A stretch of 64,000 nt of DNA from Crossaster papposus (GCA_037893245.1 JBAIAA010000432.1:124001-188000); one strand, 5' to 3'. Positions 8,972 through 18,020 are shown, counted from the first letter of the stretch. Translations and numbers: made by a program. Notes: generated by a model not told the origin, from the sequence alone.

Positions 8972-10315
8972 TTAGAGGCGCTTTTGTAAATAAACAAAAA
9001 TTAAAGTTCCGACTCCCACTATAAAGGCCCACACGTGTTCTCCCAACCATCCGGCGGTTTTACTCAATACGTTAAATATCCAACTCGCTATACCACCTAA
9101 AATTCCGGGCAAGGCGGCGAGCAGCTTTGAGCCTAGTTTAGCGAGCACGTTTGACAAGTGTTTTAGTTGCGACTGTATCCATTCTTTTACGTTAGCCGAG
9201 TGAGACGGTGGTGCGGGTGTGGGTGAGGGTGCGGGAGTAGGGAGGGGTGTGAGCGCCGGCGCACCTACAGATAAAACACTATTTACTATCAAACCAATAG
9301 CCAAACTAAACGCCGTCAAAATGCTCGCGATGGTCACACCTTGTTCTCTAAACAACGTTCTAATTTTTTCCCCCAAGGTCGTGTCGCCATATAACATCCT
9401 CATAATCGTTTCTTTGATTCTGTTCATCTGACTCCTGAGTTTTGCTTCGATGGCAGACGCGGCTTCTAATCTACTCGATCTTTCCTCCATTAAGTTTACT
9501 AATCTCTCTCTCATTTCTGCCGTGGAACCGTCGCTCACTGACTCGGCTAATGCTCCTTCGGTCTGAGCTATCTCATCGTCGAGTTCTCCGAGACGCGCTA
9601 AATTTAGTTCTAAGTTTACTCTCATCGTTTGAAGAAGTTTGTCTAAACCCATGATCTCTCTGATGGGTATGCCAGTTTCTCGTTCAAGATCTTCGACATC
9701 TCTGACGGATAAGTCCGTTTCTCGTTCTTCGGTAAAACTGGTTTCTTGTTCTTGTCCTCCTTCTAAAGTTTCCAGAATTTCGCTTAAATCGTCGACCGCT
9801 TTTGGAAGATCTTGCATCGAAATAGACTCCGGTTCAATCTGTTGGAGTCGTTGTTGTTGTTTTTTACCAAGTGGATTTACTTTATAATCTTTAAAACCTA
9901 ATTCATTTCTAATAAAAGTTATACCGTTGAGTTTTAATTGTTTAGCATTTTGTTCAATAGAACTTAGTGCTAAAAACATATTGGGTTTGCTTTTCTGCGA
10001 TAATCTTACTTTCTTGCCGTCGGTTTTAAAATATAACGTGTTATCTTTTTCCTCAAATCTTTCCCATTGCGTAACTCCATATTGTTTTTGTTTTTGACTT
10101 TTATAGAAACTTTCGACTCTTGGATTAAAACTAAACATACGTCTCCCTCGTTGCAAGGTATTTTTATGGGCTTGAACAACGGCTAGACCTAACGCAGTTG
10201 TGTTGTCGAGAGAGACATCACCTAGATCACCATTGCCTAGATCACCCTTGCCCCATTCGTTGGCTTCTTCTTCTTCGTAGTCGTCTACCGGTTCAAAATC
10301 TCCACCTTCAGCCAT
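8972..10315 (-). CDS. Coiled-coil and membrane-segment Polinton protein, function unknown
   Basis: About 447 aa from MAEGGD. Five codons upstream is another in-frame Met, but that extension is made of the TATAATAAAAATG motif, so 10315 is preferred. The N-terminus is acidic (DDYEEEEANEWG), followed by a small domain (about 55-150) and a long Glu/Arg-rich coiled coil (about 190-310). Then comes a hydrophobic segment (VTIASILTAFSLAIGLIVNSV), a Pro/Thr linker, and an alanine/leucine-rich hydrophobic C-terminal region with several membrane-compatible helices ending in FIVGVGTLIFVYLQKRL. It may be a virion membrane or core protein. No enzyme motif is visible. Confidence 0.75.
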   Translation of the reverse strand: MAEGGDFEPVDDYEEEEANEWGKGDLGNGDLGDVSLDNTTALGLAVVQAHKNTLQRGRRMFSFNPRVESFYKSQKQKQYGVTQWERFEEKDNTLYFKTDGKKVRLSQKSKPNMFLALSSIEQNAKQLKLNGITFIRNELGFKDYKVNPLGKKQQQRLQQIEPESISMQDLPKAVDDLSEILETLEGGQEQETSFTEERETDLSVRDVEDLERETGIPIREIMGLDKLLQTMRVNLELNLARLGELDDEIAQTEGALAESVSDGSTAEMRERLVNLMEERSSRLEAASAIEAKLRSQMNRIKETIMRMLYGDTTLGEKIRTLFREQGVTIASILTAFSLAIGLIVNSVLSVGAPALTPLPTPAPSPTPAPPSHSANVKEWIQSQLKHLSNVLAKLGSKLLAALPGILGGIASWIFNVLSKTAGWLGEHVWAFIVGVGTLIFVYLQKRL

Positions 10316-10325
10316 TTTTATTATA
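10313..10325 (-). promoter_or_regulatory. TATAATAAAAATG start-abutting motif
   Basis: Read on the minus strand, TATAATAAAA ends exactly at the ATG of the coiled-coil membrane protein gene. It supports that start over the Met five codons upstream. Confidence 0.45.
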
Positions 10326-10340
10326 AACAAACTAAAGTTT

Positions 10341-10574
10341 TTAAGTCGAATTTAATATATTTGGTGGGAGTATATTTTGAGATACCAGCCATGTTTTTAC
10401 GTACATCGATCCGCTTATCGTAGCCGTTAGTTTCGCTACATCTTCCACGCTCAACTTGTCGAGATCGGCTGGTTTGATCTTCAACAGTTTTTTACTAAAC
10501 ATGGTAAATCCCACGCTTAACATAGAGATGATAGCGGCGTGATAGAGATTGTTTACGATGCTATTAGTATCCAT
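10341..10574 (-). CDS. Small membrane protein, 77 aa, function unknown
   Basis: Residues about 10-28 are hydrophobic (YHAAIISMLSVGFTMF), followed by a Lys-rich stretch and a second mildly hydrophobic part. No family is recognised. TATATAA sits directly on its ATG on the minus strand. It lies 25 bp upstream of the coiled-coil membrane gene and follows the 122-aa gene by 33 bp, in a compact co-directional block. Confidence 0.6.
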   Translation of the reverse strand: MDTNSIVNNLYHAAIISMLSVGFTMFSKKLLKIKPADLDKLSVEDVAKLTATISGSMYVKTWLVSQNILPPNILNST

Positions 10575-10607
10575 TTATATACGTCGCTTATTTTGTTTTT
10601 TATTTTT

Positions 10608-10976
10608 TTATTCCATTTCTACCCACGAAGGGGGTTGAGCCTTTGGACTCTTGACCGTTGGCGGGGCTGGTTGTGGTGGTGCTAAAGCAGGTGGTGAGAC
10701 TCTCTGACTCCATATATAGAGTCCTCCTAAAACTACAACAACCACCAGCGACGTCCAAAAGCATGATCCAACTGTCGCGTACAAAGAAGGAGGAGTAGTA
10801 GTAGTTTTTACGTCTATATTTTGCATCTTGGCAATTTGTTCTTTTCTCTTTTTGTTGTGTTCCGCTAATGCCTTGCCTTGTTTTACTCTATCAGGATTTT
10901 TAGTTTTAGTCGTCACCGTCTGTATTTTTGAGACTTTTAGAGTCTCTGGTTGAAGAGGGTTCTCTAGTTGACTCAT
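10608..10976 (-). CDS. Small single-span membrane protein, 122 aa
   Basis: A Lys-rich N-terminal half (about 1-55) precedes a clear transmembrane helix (FWTSLVVVVVLGGLYIWS, about 74-91) and a Pro-rich tail. The charge pattern suggests a membrane protein with a basic arm, possibly DNA- or capsid-facing; this is inference. Its start, with TATAATAAAAG against the ATG, lies inside the last 71 bp of the upstream co-directional gene, so its promoter would be inside that coding region. Confidence 0.6.
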   Translation of the reverse strand: MSQLENPLQPETLKVSKIQTVTTKTKNPDRVKQGKALAEHNKKRKEQIAKMQNIDVKTTTTPPSLYATVGSCFWTSLVVVVVLGGLYIWSQRVSPPALAPPQPAPPTVKSPKAQPPSWVEME

Positions 10977-11571
10977 CTTTTATTATAGGTAGAGAATTAT
11001 TTTTGTTAATAACTAAATGTTTAGATGTTATCAAGACACCTACTAACGGCGACAACAACATTCCGTAGTTGTAATAAACTTCGCAGAGTAGGCTGGCTAT
11101 CGAGCTAGATATAACTGGATCTTCCTCTAGATCTTTGGTGAGTGCGTCTTCCGAGTCTACTCGTAGACTGACACCTAGGGGTTTGATCATAGGTAGACTC
11201 GCGCCTAAAACTCTCGAGTAAATCCCCAGCACGCAGTTACCCAAACTAGTAATCATTTCTTTACCCAGTCGAGCCTCATAATGGTTGTACATTTTTTCTT
11301 GTTTGTTCGCGTCTAGGTTTTCTATGTCGACCTGACTAAATTCTTTACCTAAATACTTTTTAGAATCACCGGCTGATACTACACCCAACAGTCTAGTTTT
11401 CTGTTTTTCTGTTTGCGGCACTGGCGACGCTGGTGTGTTGAGGCCTAAAGTAGACAGCTCCATTTTTATAAGACGATATAATTTATTTTTTAGAGTAAAA
11501 TATTCGTAAGATAAAATACACAAGGCCGACGCTATAATAAATTTGAGCGAAAGATCGACCACCACAAACAT
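10906..11571 (-). CDS. Polinton protein with two possible starts, function unknown
   Basis: The open frame gives 221 aa from 11571 or 185 aa from the internal Met at 11463. Both Met codons have a TATA motif directly against them (TATAATAAATG and TATAAAAATG). The long form adds a hydrophobic N-terminal segment (LKFIIASALCILSYEYF), and the short form begins MELSTLG. The body contains a soluble region, a hydrophobic segment near 165-185 and a Ser/Lys/Asp-rich tail. No family is recognised. Its 3' end overlaps the next gene. Confidence 0.6.
   Translation of the reverse strand: MFVVVDLSLKFIIASALCILSYEYFTLKNKLYRLIKMELSTLGLNTPASPVPQTEKQKTRLLGVVSAGDSKKYLGKEFSQVDIENLDANKQEKMYNHYEARLGKEMITSLGNCVLGIYSRVLGASLPMIKPLGVSLRVDSEDALTKDLEEDPVISSSIASLLCEVYYNYGMLLSPLVGVLITSKHLVINKNNSLPIIKDESTREPSSTRDSKSLKNTDGDD
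11461..11470 (-). promoter_or_regulatory. TATAAAAATG internal start motif
   Basis: This ten-base motif is identical to the one at the capsid gene start (13817-13826). It sits on an internal Met of the 10906-11571 frame and suggests a second, shorter product. Confidence 0.4.
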
Positions 11572-11577
11572 TTATTA

Positions 11578-11905
11578 TAGCGAGATAAACTAGCTGCAAC
11601 TAGCTGTTCAACAAAACACAACTAGCTATGCAAGTACCTGTTTAACAAAACCCAACTAGCTGTTCAACAAAACCTCAACAAAACCCAACTAGCTGTTCAA
11701 CAAAACACAACTAGCTATGCAAGTACTTAACAACTAGCTGTTTAACAAAACTTCAACAAAACCTCAACAAAACACAACTAGCTGTTCAACAAAACACAAC
11801 TAGCTATGCAAGTACTTATCAACTAGCTGTTCAACAAATCATCACCAAAAACTCAACAAAACACAACTAGCTGTTCAACAAAACTCAACTAGCTGTAACT
11901 AGTTT
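11578..11905. repeat. AACTAGCT / TTCAACAAAAC repeat cluster
   Basis: About 330 bp of irregular tandem repeats alternate AACTAGCTGTTCAACAAAAC with AACTAGCTATGCAAGTAC. There are about 14 AACTAGCT-type cores and no gene. The CTAGCTATGCAAGTAC variant resembles CTAGCTACCCAAGTACC at the very 3' end of the adjacent ATPase gene, so the cluster may have grown from that end. CTAG palindromes are frequent. Confidence 0.85.
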
Positions 11906-11907
11906 AA

Positions 11908-12528
11908 CTAGCTACCCAAGTACCATTTAGCCGGAGGATCCGTATATAAAATCAATTTACTATAGGGAGTGTCTTTGAGATATTGTTTTATGTCTCGCCT
12001 TTTATTATCCGGCACCACATCATTTTCGTCGAGACAATTATCAAAACTTTTTTTGTCTTTGCAATAAAAAATAGCCACCCATTGAGTCTGTTCGCGATAA
12101 TCTTTTAAAACGGTGTTATATTTTTGAGTCAATAACCAACAGCTGTGGTTATCGTGTCTACCGCTAAAGGCTAATTTAGATAACATGCAGCACCCTCTAG
12201 AACCCTTTCGATATTTCATAGCTTGATAAGCGCTGCAGTCGTCGATTAAAAACAAAGTGTGCAATCCTTTAAGTCTATTTCTGTAAAAGTCTATGGCTTC
12301 GTTCATGCTCATATTTTCGACGTCGGGGTCGCACGCGTAAACGTTGGGGTCGTTAAAAAACCAAGGTCTCTCGTGATACGTTTTGTTGTTTGACAGAGTC
12401 GGACATATGATTACCAAGTATTCAAATTTGTTGGCATATTCGTTTTCTAGCAAGTCTAACGCAAACTTTGTTTTGCCAGAGTTTGTTCTTCCACATATTA
12501 AAGCGCAGTGCGACGTCAACTTACTCAT
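11908..12528 (-). CDS. Virion DNA-packaging ATPase (FtsK/HerA-type, Polinton)
   Basis: The product, 206 aa, would pump element DNA into capsids. The Walker A motif GRTNSGKT is at residues 13-20 and a Walker B-like LFLIDD at 92-97. A later WLLTQKYN segment fits the sensor region of this ATPase family. Length is normal for Polinton ATPases. It is co-directional with the capsid gene 22 bp upstream, the usual morphogenesis pairing. TATATAAAA stands three bases before its ATG. Confidence 0.85.
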   Translation of the reverse strand: MSKLTSHCALICGRTNSGKTKFALDLLENEYANKFEYLVIICPTLSNNKTYHERPWFFNDPNVYACDPDVENMSMNEAIDFYRNRLKGLHTLFLIDDCSAYQAMKYRKGSRGCCMLSKLAFSGRHDNHSCWLLTQKYNTVLKDYREQTQWVAIFYCKDKKSFDNCLDENDVVPDNKRRDIKQYLKDTPYSKLILYTDPPAKWYLGS

Positions 12529-12550
12529 GTCTTTTATATAGGTGAGTTTT

Positions 12551-13819
12551 TTAAAAGTTAACGCTACTCAAGCGGCCTCCTTGGATGTTAAGTTGCGCGT
12601 CCATCACCAAAAAGACGTAACACTTTAGAGCGCCCGCGGTTTGAGCTTCGCGTTCCATCAATATAGAGATTCCTCCACTTATATCTCCGATTTGTTTACC
12701 CGATCCGTGATTTTTGTTGTCGTCCGTCGATCTCATATCCAACCAAAGTCCATATCTTCTTAAAAAATAATCACCGATATCCATCCCCGTTAACCCTAAA
12801 TCTTTACATATACCGACCCCTAGCTCGGTGGATGAGTCCCCAAAGAACTTGTTGATTTCTCCCCAGTGTTGATAGCTTTTGAGGCCCGAACTATAGAGTT
12901 GATTAGGTTTTCCTTCTATCGTCACGCTAACTTTGTCTATCTTTGGGTTATAAAATAGTTCGGGGGTTTTCGTAGTCGCTTCTTTAAACAAAAACAGTAT
13001 ACCCTTGAGACTTTTAACCGCCACGTTTAAATTAAAGTTCCAGGTGGTGCCTGATTTATCGATAGATCTTACTTCGTGTCTCTGAATCCTTTCAAACAAA
13101 AACTGCGTCTTGTCGAGACATTTTTGAGCTAAGATTTGAGCTAAATATTTGTTAGAAACGATCTCGTATTCTAGCGCCAAGTTAGAGATGCTATAACTCG
13201 CTTCAGAGTCGGTAGAATTTACGACTTTGGCGTAATCGTTAAAAGTAAGTTCGTAAGACAGTTGGTCGTTCATAGCGGATGGATAAAACGGTTGATGATC
13301 CGTGAGCATTTCAAAGTCTAGAGGTATACAAAATCTGTTTCCAAAGGCATCCGCTGTTGCTTTGTCTTTTCCAGCGTTGGCACCGGCAACCGCATTGCCG
13401 GTGCCCACGCGTAGGCTGGATATGTTGGCAATCTCGTTTCCGGCATAGTGATCTACGGTACCTGTGGGTAACCAAAGATCTTTAAAAATGTTATAAACGT
13501 CGGCGTCGGTCAAGTTTACGATCTCCCGACCACCGATACATATTCTTATTTGTTTTACGAGATTTCGTCCTAGATTTTTAAACAGACTTCGATCAGCATC
13601 GTCGTCCGAGGTTAGATCGATATTAAAAGCTAGTTTTGCTGAACCGGGGACTATCACGTCGTCGGAGCTTAACGACGGAAACTTTACTATTAATTTGTCG
13701 TTCGCGTCGATCGTGCTAGGATTGTGAGTTACGACGACTGTCTGACGGTTGCCTTTTATACCCCGAGGATTTTTAAGGCGTCTGTGTGGATTTAGTTTGT
13801 TTCCATAAGTCGCGTTCAT
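12551..13819 (-). CDS. Candidate major capsid protein
   Basis: A 422-aa protein without enzyme motifs. It is beta-rich in appearance and lies directly upstream of the packaging ATPase, where Polinton capsid genes sit. Features include a basic N-terminal arm (NKLNPHRRLKNPRG), repeated beta-strand-like segments, and a C-terminal part with VTIEGKPNQLYSSGLK and HWGEINKFFG. The assignment to the double jelly-roll family rests on context and general resemblance, not on a catalytic signature. It is shorter than many Polinton capsid proteins. The frame is intact, and the start carries TATAAAAATG. Confidence 0.65.
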   Translation of the reverse strand: MNATYGNKLNPHRRLKNPRGIKGNRQTVVVTHNPSTIDANDKLIVKFPSLSSDDVIVPGSAKLAFNIDLTSDDDADRSLFKNLGRNLVKQIRICIGGREIVNLTDADVYNIFKDLWLPTGTVDHYAGNEIANISSLRVGTGNAVAGANAGKDKATADAFGNRFCIPLDFEMLTDHQPFYPSAMNDQLSYELTFNDYAKVVNSTDSEASYSISNLALEYEIVSNKYLAQILAQKCLDKTQFLFERIQRHEVRSIDKSGTTWNFNLNVAVKSLKGILFLFKEATTKTPELFYNPKIDKVSVTIEGKPNQLYSSGLKSYQHWGEINKFFGDSSTELGVGICKDLGLTGMDIGDYFLRRYGLWLDMRSTDDNKNHGSGKQIGDISGGISILMEREAQTAGALKCYVFLVMDAQLNIQGGRLSSVNF

Positions 13820-13862
13820 TTTTATAGTAACGTTTTATTTTTTATTTTATTTACTTTTAAAA
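13817..13862. promoter_or_regulatory. Divergent promoter between capsid-type genes
   Basis: The capsid gene on the minus strand has TATAAAAATG at its start (13817-13826). The plus-strand gene begins at 13863 after TTACTTTTAAAA. The 43-bp spacer between the two start codons is almost purely A/T. The second class of start motif (TTACTTTT-TAAAATG) recurs at 14572 and 17412. Confidence 0.5.
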
Positions 13863-14558
13863 ATGCAGTCGCACACTTTTGTCATGACCAAAAAAGAGCA
13901 AACTTTTGAGCTACCTCAACCTATAGATAACGTCGAGGGCAACCGTCGCATTAAGTTAAGCAGCGTCATTTTAGACTTGGGTTTTTATAACGTCGAGAAA
14001 GCAGAAAAGATGTCATATGCTATAATTACTCGTCTTAATATTAACGAAAGTGTGATCGATATCACACCCGGTCGATGGAATCTGTATTCTTTCAAAGATT
14101 GGTTAAAAGATATTAAATCTATAACCATGACTCTTAAAAACGATAAAATATTTTATTTATCATGGGGTGGGGTCTTAGGGATTTTAGAAAAAATAAAACT
14201 ATCGAATAATCTATCTAAACTTTTAGGTTTACCCAGGGGTTGGCTTCAGGAAGGTTGGTATTATGGAAAATTTAACATAAATCTATATAACGCGGTCTTT
14301 TTACATTGTGAAGAACTGTCTACGCATTCAAATTTTGTTAACGGAAAACAAACTAATATTTTAGAGATTATACCCTTACATGGTGAGGCTGCACATTCAA
14401 ACAATCCCCAAGAACCAATTTATATCAAATACGACAATTCTCCAAAAGAGTTAGTAACCGATAAAATAAACAGCCTCACGTTTTCGTTAAAAAACGGTCT
14501 TGGTGAGGTGTTAGATAACAGAGGTAAAGATATCATTTTAAACATAAAAATATTTTAG
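13863..14558 (+). CDS. Candidate minor capsid (penton-like) protein, paralogue 1
   Basis: A 231-aa protein beginning MQSHTFVMTKKEQTFELPQP. It lies head-to-head with the candidate major capsid gene, the place where Polintons often carry the single jelly-roll minor capsid gene. The C-terminal half has a beta-rich look, with FNINLYNAVFLHCEELSTHS and a final SLTFSLKNGLGEVLDNRG. No catalytic motif is visible. The gene directly downstream is a paralogue of it with near-identical ends. Penton identity is inference from position. Confidence 0.55.
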   Translation: MQSHTFVMTKKEQTFELPQPIDNVEGNRRIKLSSVILDLGFYNVEKAEKMSYAIITRLNINESVIDITPGRWNLYSFKDWLKDIKSITMTLKNDKIFYLSWGGVLGILEKIKLSNNLSKLLGLPRGWLQEGWYYGKFNINLYNAVFLHCEELSTHSNFVNGKQTNILEIIPLHGEAAHSNNPQEPIYIKYDNSPKELVTDKINSLTFSLKNGLGEVLDNRGKDIILNIKIF

Positions 14559-14571
14559 TTACTTTTGTAAA

Positions 14572-17398
14572 ATGCAGTCTCATACGTTTGTCATGACAGA
14601 TAACGAGCAGACCTTTGAACTATCGCGACCTATAGATAACGTCAGAGGCGACCGGCGCATGAAGTTAAACAACTTTGCGTTAGACTTGGGTTTTTATAAT
14701 CTTGAAAAAAAAGCGTCGATAATTTTAGAGACTTTTACGGGTGATATCGCTGATCCGGAGTCAATTCAAATTGGCATTCATAGAAAAATTGATCTTTCAC
14801 CAGATAGGTGGAATCTTTATTCTTTTGAAAAAAATATAAAAAATCATCTAAGACGTACAACAAATATATCTATAGAGACTTTAACCGATGAACTATTTTA
14901 TATATTAATCCCTGAACAAAATCGTATGAAACTATCGAGTAATCTATCTCAACTTTTAGGTTTACCCACACTCTAAAAAAAAAGTACACAATGTTGCGTA
15001 AAATCGTACTCTTTGTGGTGGTTAAAAGGGAACATGGTCGTTTGCGGGGTAAAACGCTACGCAACAGGGGTTGTGTCAACATTTACTCAACTTCTGTGTA
15101 AAACGTTTACCCAACAGCGACGTCAAATTTCTTACCCAATTTCGTTGCGTCAAAATTATACCCAATAAATGAGTACCCTTTTGATACCCAGTTGGTTCAA
15201 CGTTACCCAACACCTGTGTACGTATCCTGCTTTTTACTCAGCTATTGAGCACTTTTCCCCCAACAGTTGTGTCAATTTAATACAAACTATTTTTTTTACA
15301 GCATACTCCAATGACATGGACATGAATAACAGTTTTACTTTTCACCTTCTTTATTCATTTGTTTATTTTAATTGACAGTTATTAAATTAAGATTACAATT
15401 TGTTTCAAATACTTCATTCAAGTTTACATTCATTTTGTGAGCATATTTAACTAAAACAGTTTGTAATGCCTTAGAAATTTGGGTCTGAATCTCCTCACAC
15501 ATAGTGGGGCAGCCATTTTGAAAATTGTGATGTTATTGCTTGTATTCAAAGGATAAATCTGTGGTGGTCCTATGGCAAAATATCTTTCTCATGACAACCA
15601 AATGTCATGCTTTTAAAGGCAAAATCCTAACACTCACCACCACTCAAACAATCATCAATGCAAATAACCTACCAGTGTTATGTTTAAATATTGTCCACAT
15701 ACATTTTGTAAGTTCAAACCTGAAGTTAATTCAATTATTTTAATATAATAGCAAACTGCTACAAGATTACAGCCAATTAAGGGAAATAAACCACAAAACA
15801 ACAGCTGTTGTGTAAATTATACATGTACATTGACTTGAACCTACTTTTGTGTATCTTGACACATTGTATTTTGTTTTATGTTGTGTGTTGATTCAATTTA
15901 CTAAGGCCACAACATGATATTTAACTTCTCATAAAACAGATGGAAAATTGTACAAAAGAAATTATCAATTTGCAAGTTGTGTAGCCTTGTGTGCACTGTG
16001 CAACACAGCTAGAACTTTGTCTCTTGTGATCAAACTATACAGAATATTATAAATAACAAATTGAGTGTTCTTCCTCTACAACAGCAACTGAATAATGTGC
16101 TATTGATAATGTGTTATTAATTCTTGAATTAAATCCTTTATCCAACCTTCGACATCAAATCTGTTATGGAATCATCAGTGGTGGGAATACCCGGTGTCCT
16201 GTCATTTCTGCGAAAGAAAAATACAAGGGAAATGCAATATGTAACTTGAACAATTATCCTTAGTTTTTACATGCAATATTGAAGTTGTACTTAAACCATG
16301 GAGCTACGTGTTTATAGCTCCATGTTTTAACAGACCGGGGACTGTCGACGTTTCGCTGTATTTAATTACCAGTCGTCCCCCACCCCCAAGACCCACGCCA
16401 GTTTCATACTCTGTTGATAGAGAGTGATGTCGGGCAGACCAAATAATAACTGCGGTTTGAACAATTTCAATGTTACAACGCATGCACATGCATGACATGT
16501 ACATGTACGTATACGTACATGAATGTGTACGTTGTTCACAACGTGACACTGCAATCCAATCATCAATCTTATTTTATCCCAAATAAAACAAACAAACTTC
16601 AAAATAATGCAGAACATAGCCCACGTTTTCACAATAACGTATTTTATTGATCTGTACATTGTAACAAGTAAATAATTACCTTCAAACCGAGAAATCGGCG
16701 ATTTCGAATCCCACTATTCACAGCACGTTCGCAACTCCACGGTCTGCCATCTTGAATGTTGATGTCATTTCGAGAAGGCAACAGATGGGCAAAATGTACC
16801 CATTTCGAGGCAATATTTACCTATTTGAGGGCATACTGCCTGTTTTGTTGTACACTGCAAGGTCAACTTGACCTAGTAGCTCGGCAAAAGTTCTTTCTTA
16901 CACTAACGTTGCTTACAACTTCAATATTTTCGGTTGCTCAATCAAAAGGTCAAAGTTACTTTTTGAAGGGTACTGGTCAAATTGCCACTTAACCCATAAT
17001 TGGGTAAGAAAGTACTCAACTTTTGTACCCAACACATTTACTCAGCAGATTTTGACACTTTGTTTTTAGAGTGCAGGGGTTGGCTTTATGATGGGGGTTA
17101 TTATGGAAAATTTAACCTAAATCTATATAGCGCGGTCTTTTTACATTGTGAAGAACTGTCTACGCATTCAAATTTTGTTAACGGAAAACAAACTAACCTG
17201 TTGGAGAGTATACCTGTGCATGGTGATGCCGCTCATTCAAACAATCCTCAAGAACCAATTTATATCAAATATAACAAGTGTTCAAAAGAGTTAGTAGTCG
17301 GTAAAATAAACAGTCTCACGTTTTCGTTAGAAAACGGTCTTGGTGAGGTGTTAGATAACAGAGGTAAAGAGATAATTTTTAACGTAGAAATATTTTAG
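14572..17398 (+). pseudogene. Minor capsid paralogue 2, split by a transposon
   Basis: The 5' part (14572-14968) matches paralogue 1 from MQSHTFVMT through SNLSQLLGLP. The 3' part (17076-17398) matches it from GWL onward to the shared EVLDNRGKEI ending. Between them lies a 2105-bp inserted element. The two halves line up in the same frame when the insertion and its two-base duplication are ignored, so the gene was intact before insertion. The open frames now read a few codons into the insert before stopping. The start has TTACTTTTGTAAAATG like the neighbouring genes. Confidence 0.85.
14969..17073. mobile_element. Nested 2.1-kb non-autonomous DNA transposon
   Basis: The inserted block starts CACTCTAAAAAAAAAGT and ends with the inverted form of CACTCTAAAAACAAAGT (one mismatch in 17). 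It is flanked by CA on each side, apparently a two-base duplication. Both subterminal regions carry many copies of TTACCCAA or its complement, like transposase-binding repeats. No transposase is visible. A short coding-like minus-strand stretch near 15370-15535 and a hairpin ending AGCTCCATG near 16298-16325 are the only internal structures I noticed. I do not recognise the superfamily. Confidence 0.8.
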
Positions 17399-17411
17399 TT
17401 ACTTTTGTAAA

Positions 17412-18020
17412 ATGACGACTAGTATTTATCCTGATCTAAAAATCGACGAAACGAGGGTGTTTCGATTGCAAAAGATCGAAGAAGTTCAAAAAGATATATT
17501 AACGCAACGAGAACAGCGAAGCGCGTTGTGTAAAAAATATGGTAAGTTAATTACGGGGTTGTCTACTATGGAAACGCTAGCTGAGATGAGTGGTGTGGCT
17601 TGTGGGGGTTTGGGAATCGCGGCTATAAGCAGCATAATTGCGTCACCCGTTGGTATAGCGTTAGAGGTAGTAGCCATTAGTTTCGGTGGAGCCGCGCTCT
17701 TGCTAAAATATTTTAGCAAACGATTTAGACATAAAGTTAAAAAACACGACGAGATTAGAGTCTTGGCTGAGGCTAAACTCAACAGCGTAAGAGATCTTAT
17801 TTCTCAAGCTATAGAAGACGGCGATATATCCCACGAAGAATACGCTTTGGTATTAAAAGAATTGAGACAATTTAACGATATGAAAGAGGTTATCAGGTCC
17901 GGCAGCAAGCTGTCAGAAAAGAAAGGTGAGAGTGATGAGGCAGAGATAAAAAGACGTGTAGAAGAGTTGGTGTCAAAAGAAAAAAAAGGTCTTATCGAAA
18001 AACTTACAGCTTTGAAATAA
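17412..18020 (+). CDS. Polinton protein with paired membrane segments and charged helices
   Basis: A 202-aa protein. Residues about 1-45 are a charged helix, and 55-100 hold two closely spaced hydrophobic segments rich in Gly/Ala (ACGGLGIAAISSIIASPVG and a following VVAISFGGAALLLKYF). A conserved-looking KKHDEIRVLAEAKLNSVRD segment follows, then an acidic/basic coiled-coil tail. I recognise the layout as a recurrent Polinton companion protein of unknown function. It lies 13 bp after the broken minor capsid gene and is the last gene before the right terminal repeat. Confidence 0.7.
   Translation: MTTSIYPDLKIDETRVFRLQKIEEVQKDILTQREQRSALCKKYGKLITGLSTMETLAEMSGVACGGLGIAAISSIIASPVGIALEVVAISFGGAALLLKYFSKRFRHKVKKHDEIRVLAEAKLNSVRDLISQAIEDGDISHEEYALVLKELRQFNDMKEVIRSGSKLSEKKGESDEAEIKRRVEELVSKEKKGLIEKLTALK

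Noticed and set aside
15370..15535. Small minus-strand coding-like stretch in the nested transposon (about 44 aa)
   Set aside because: Composition looks coding, but there is no recognised family, splice partner or start context, so it is not listed as a gene.
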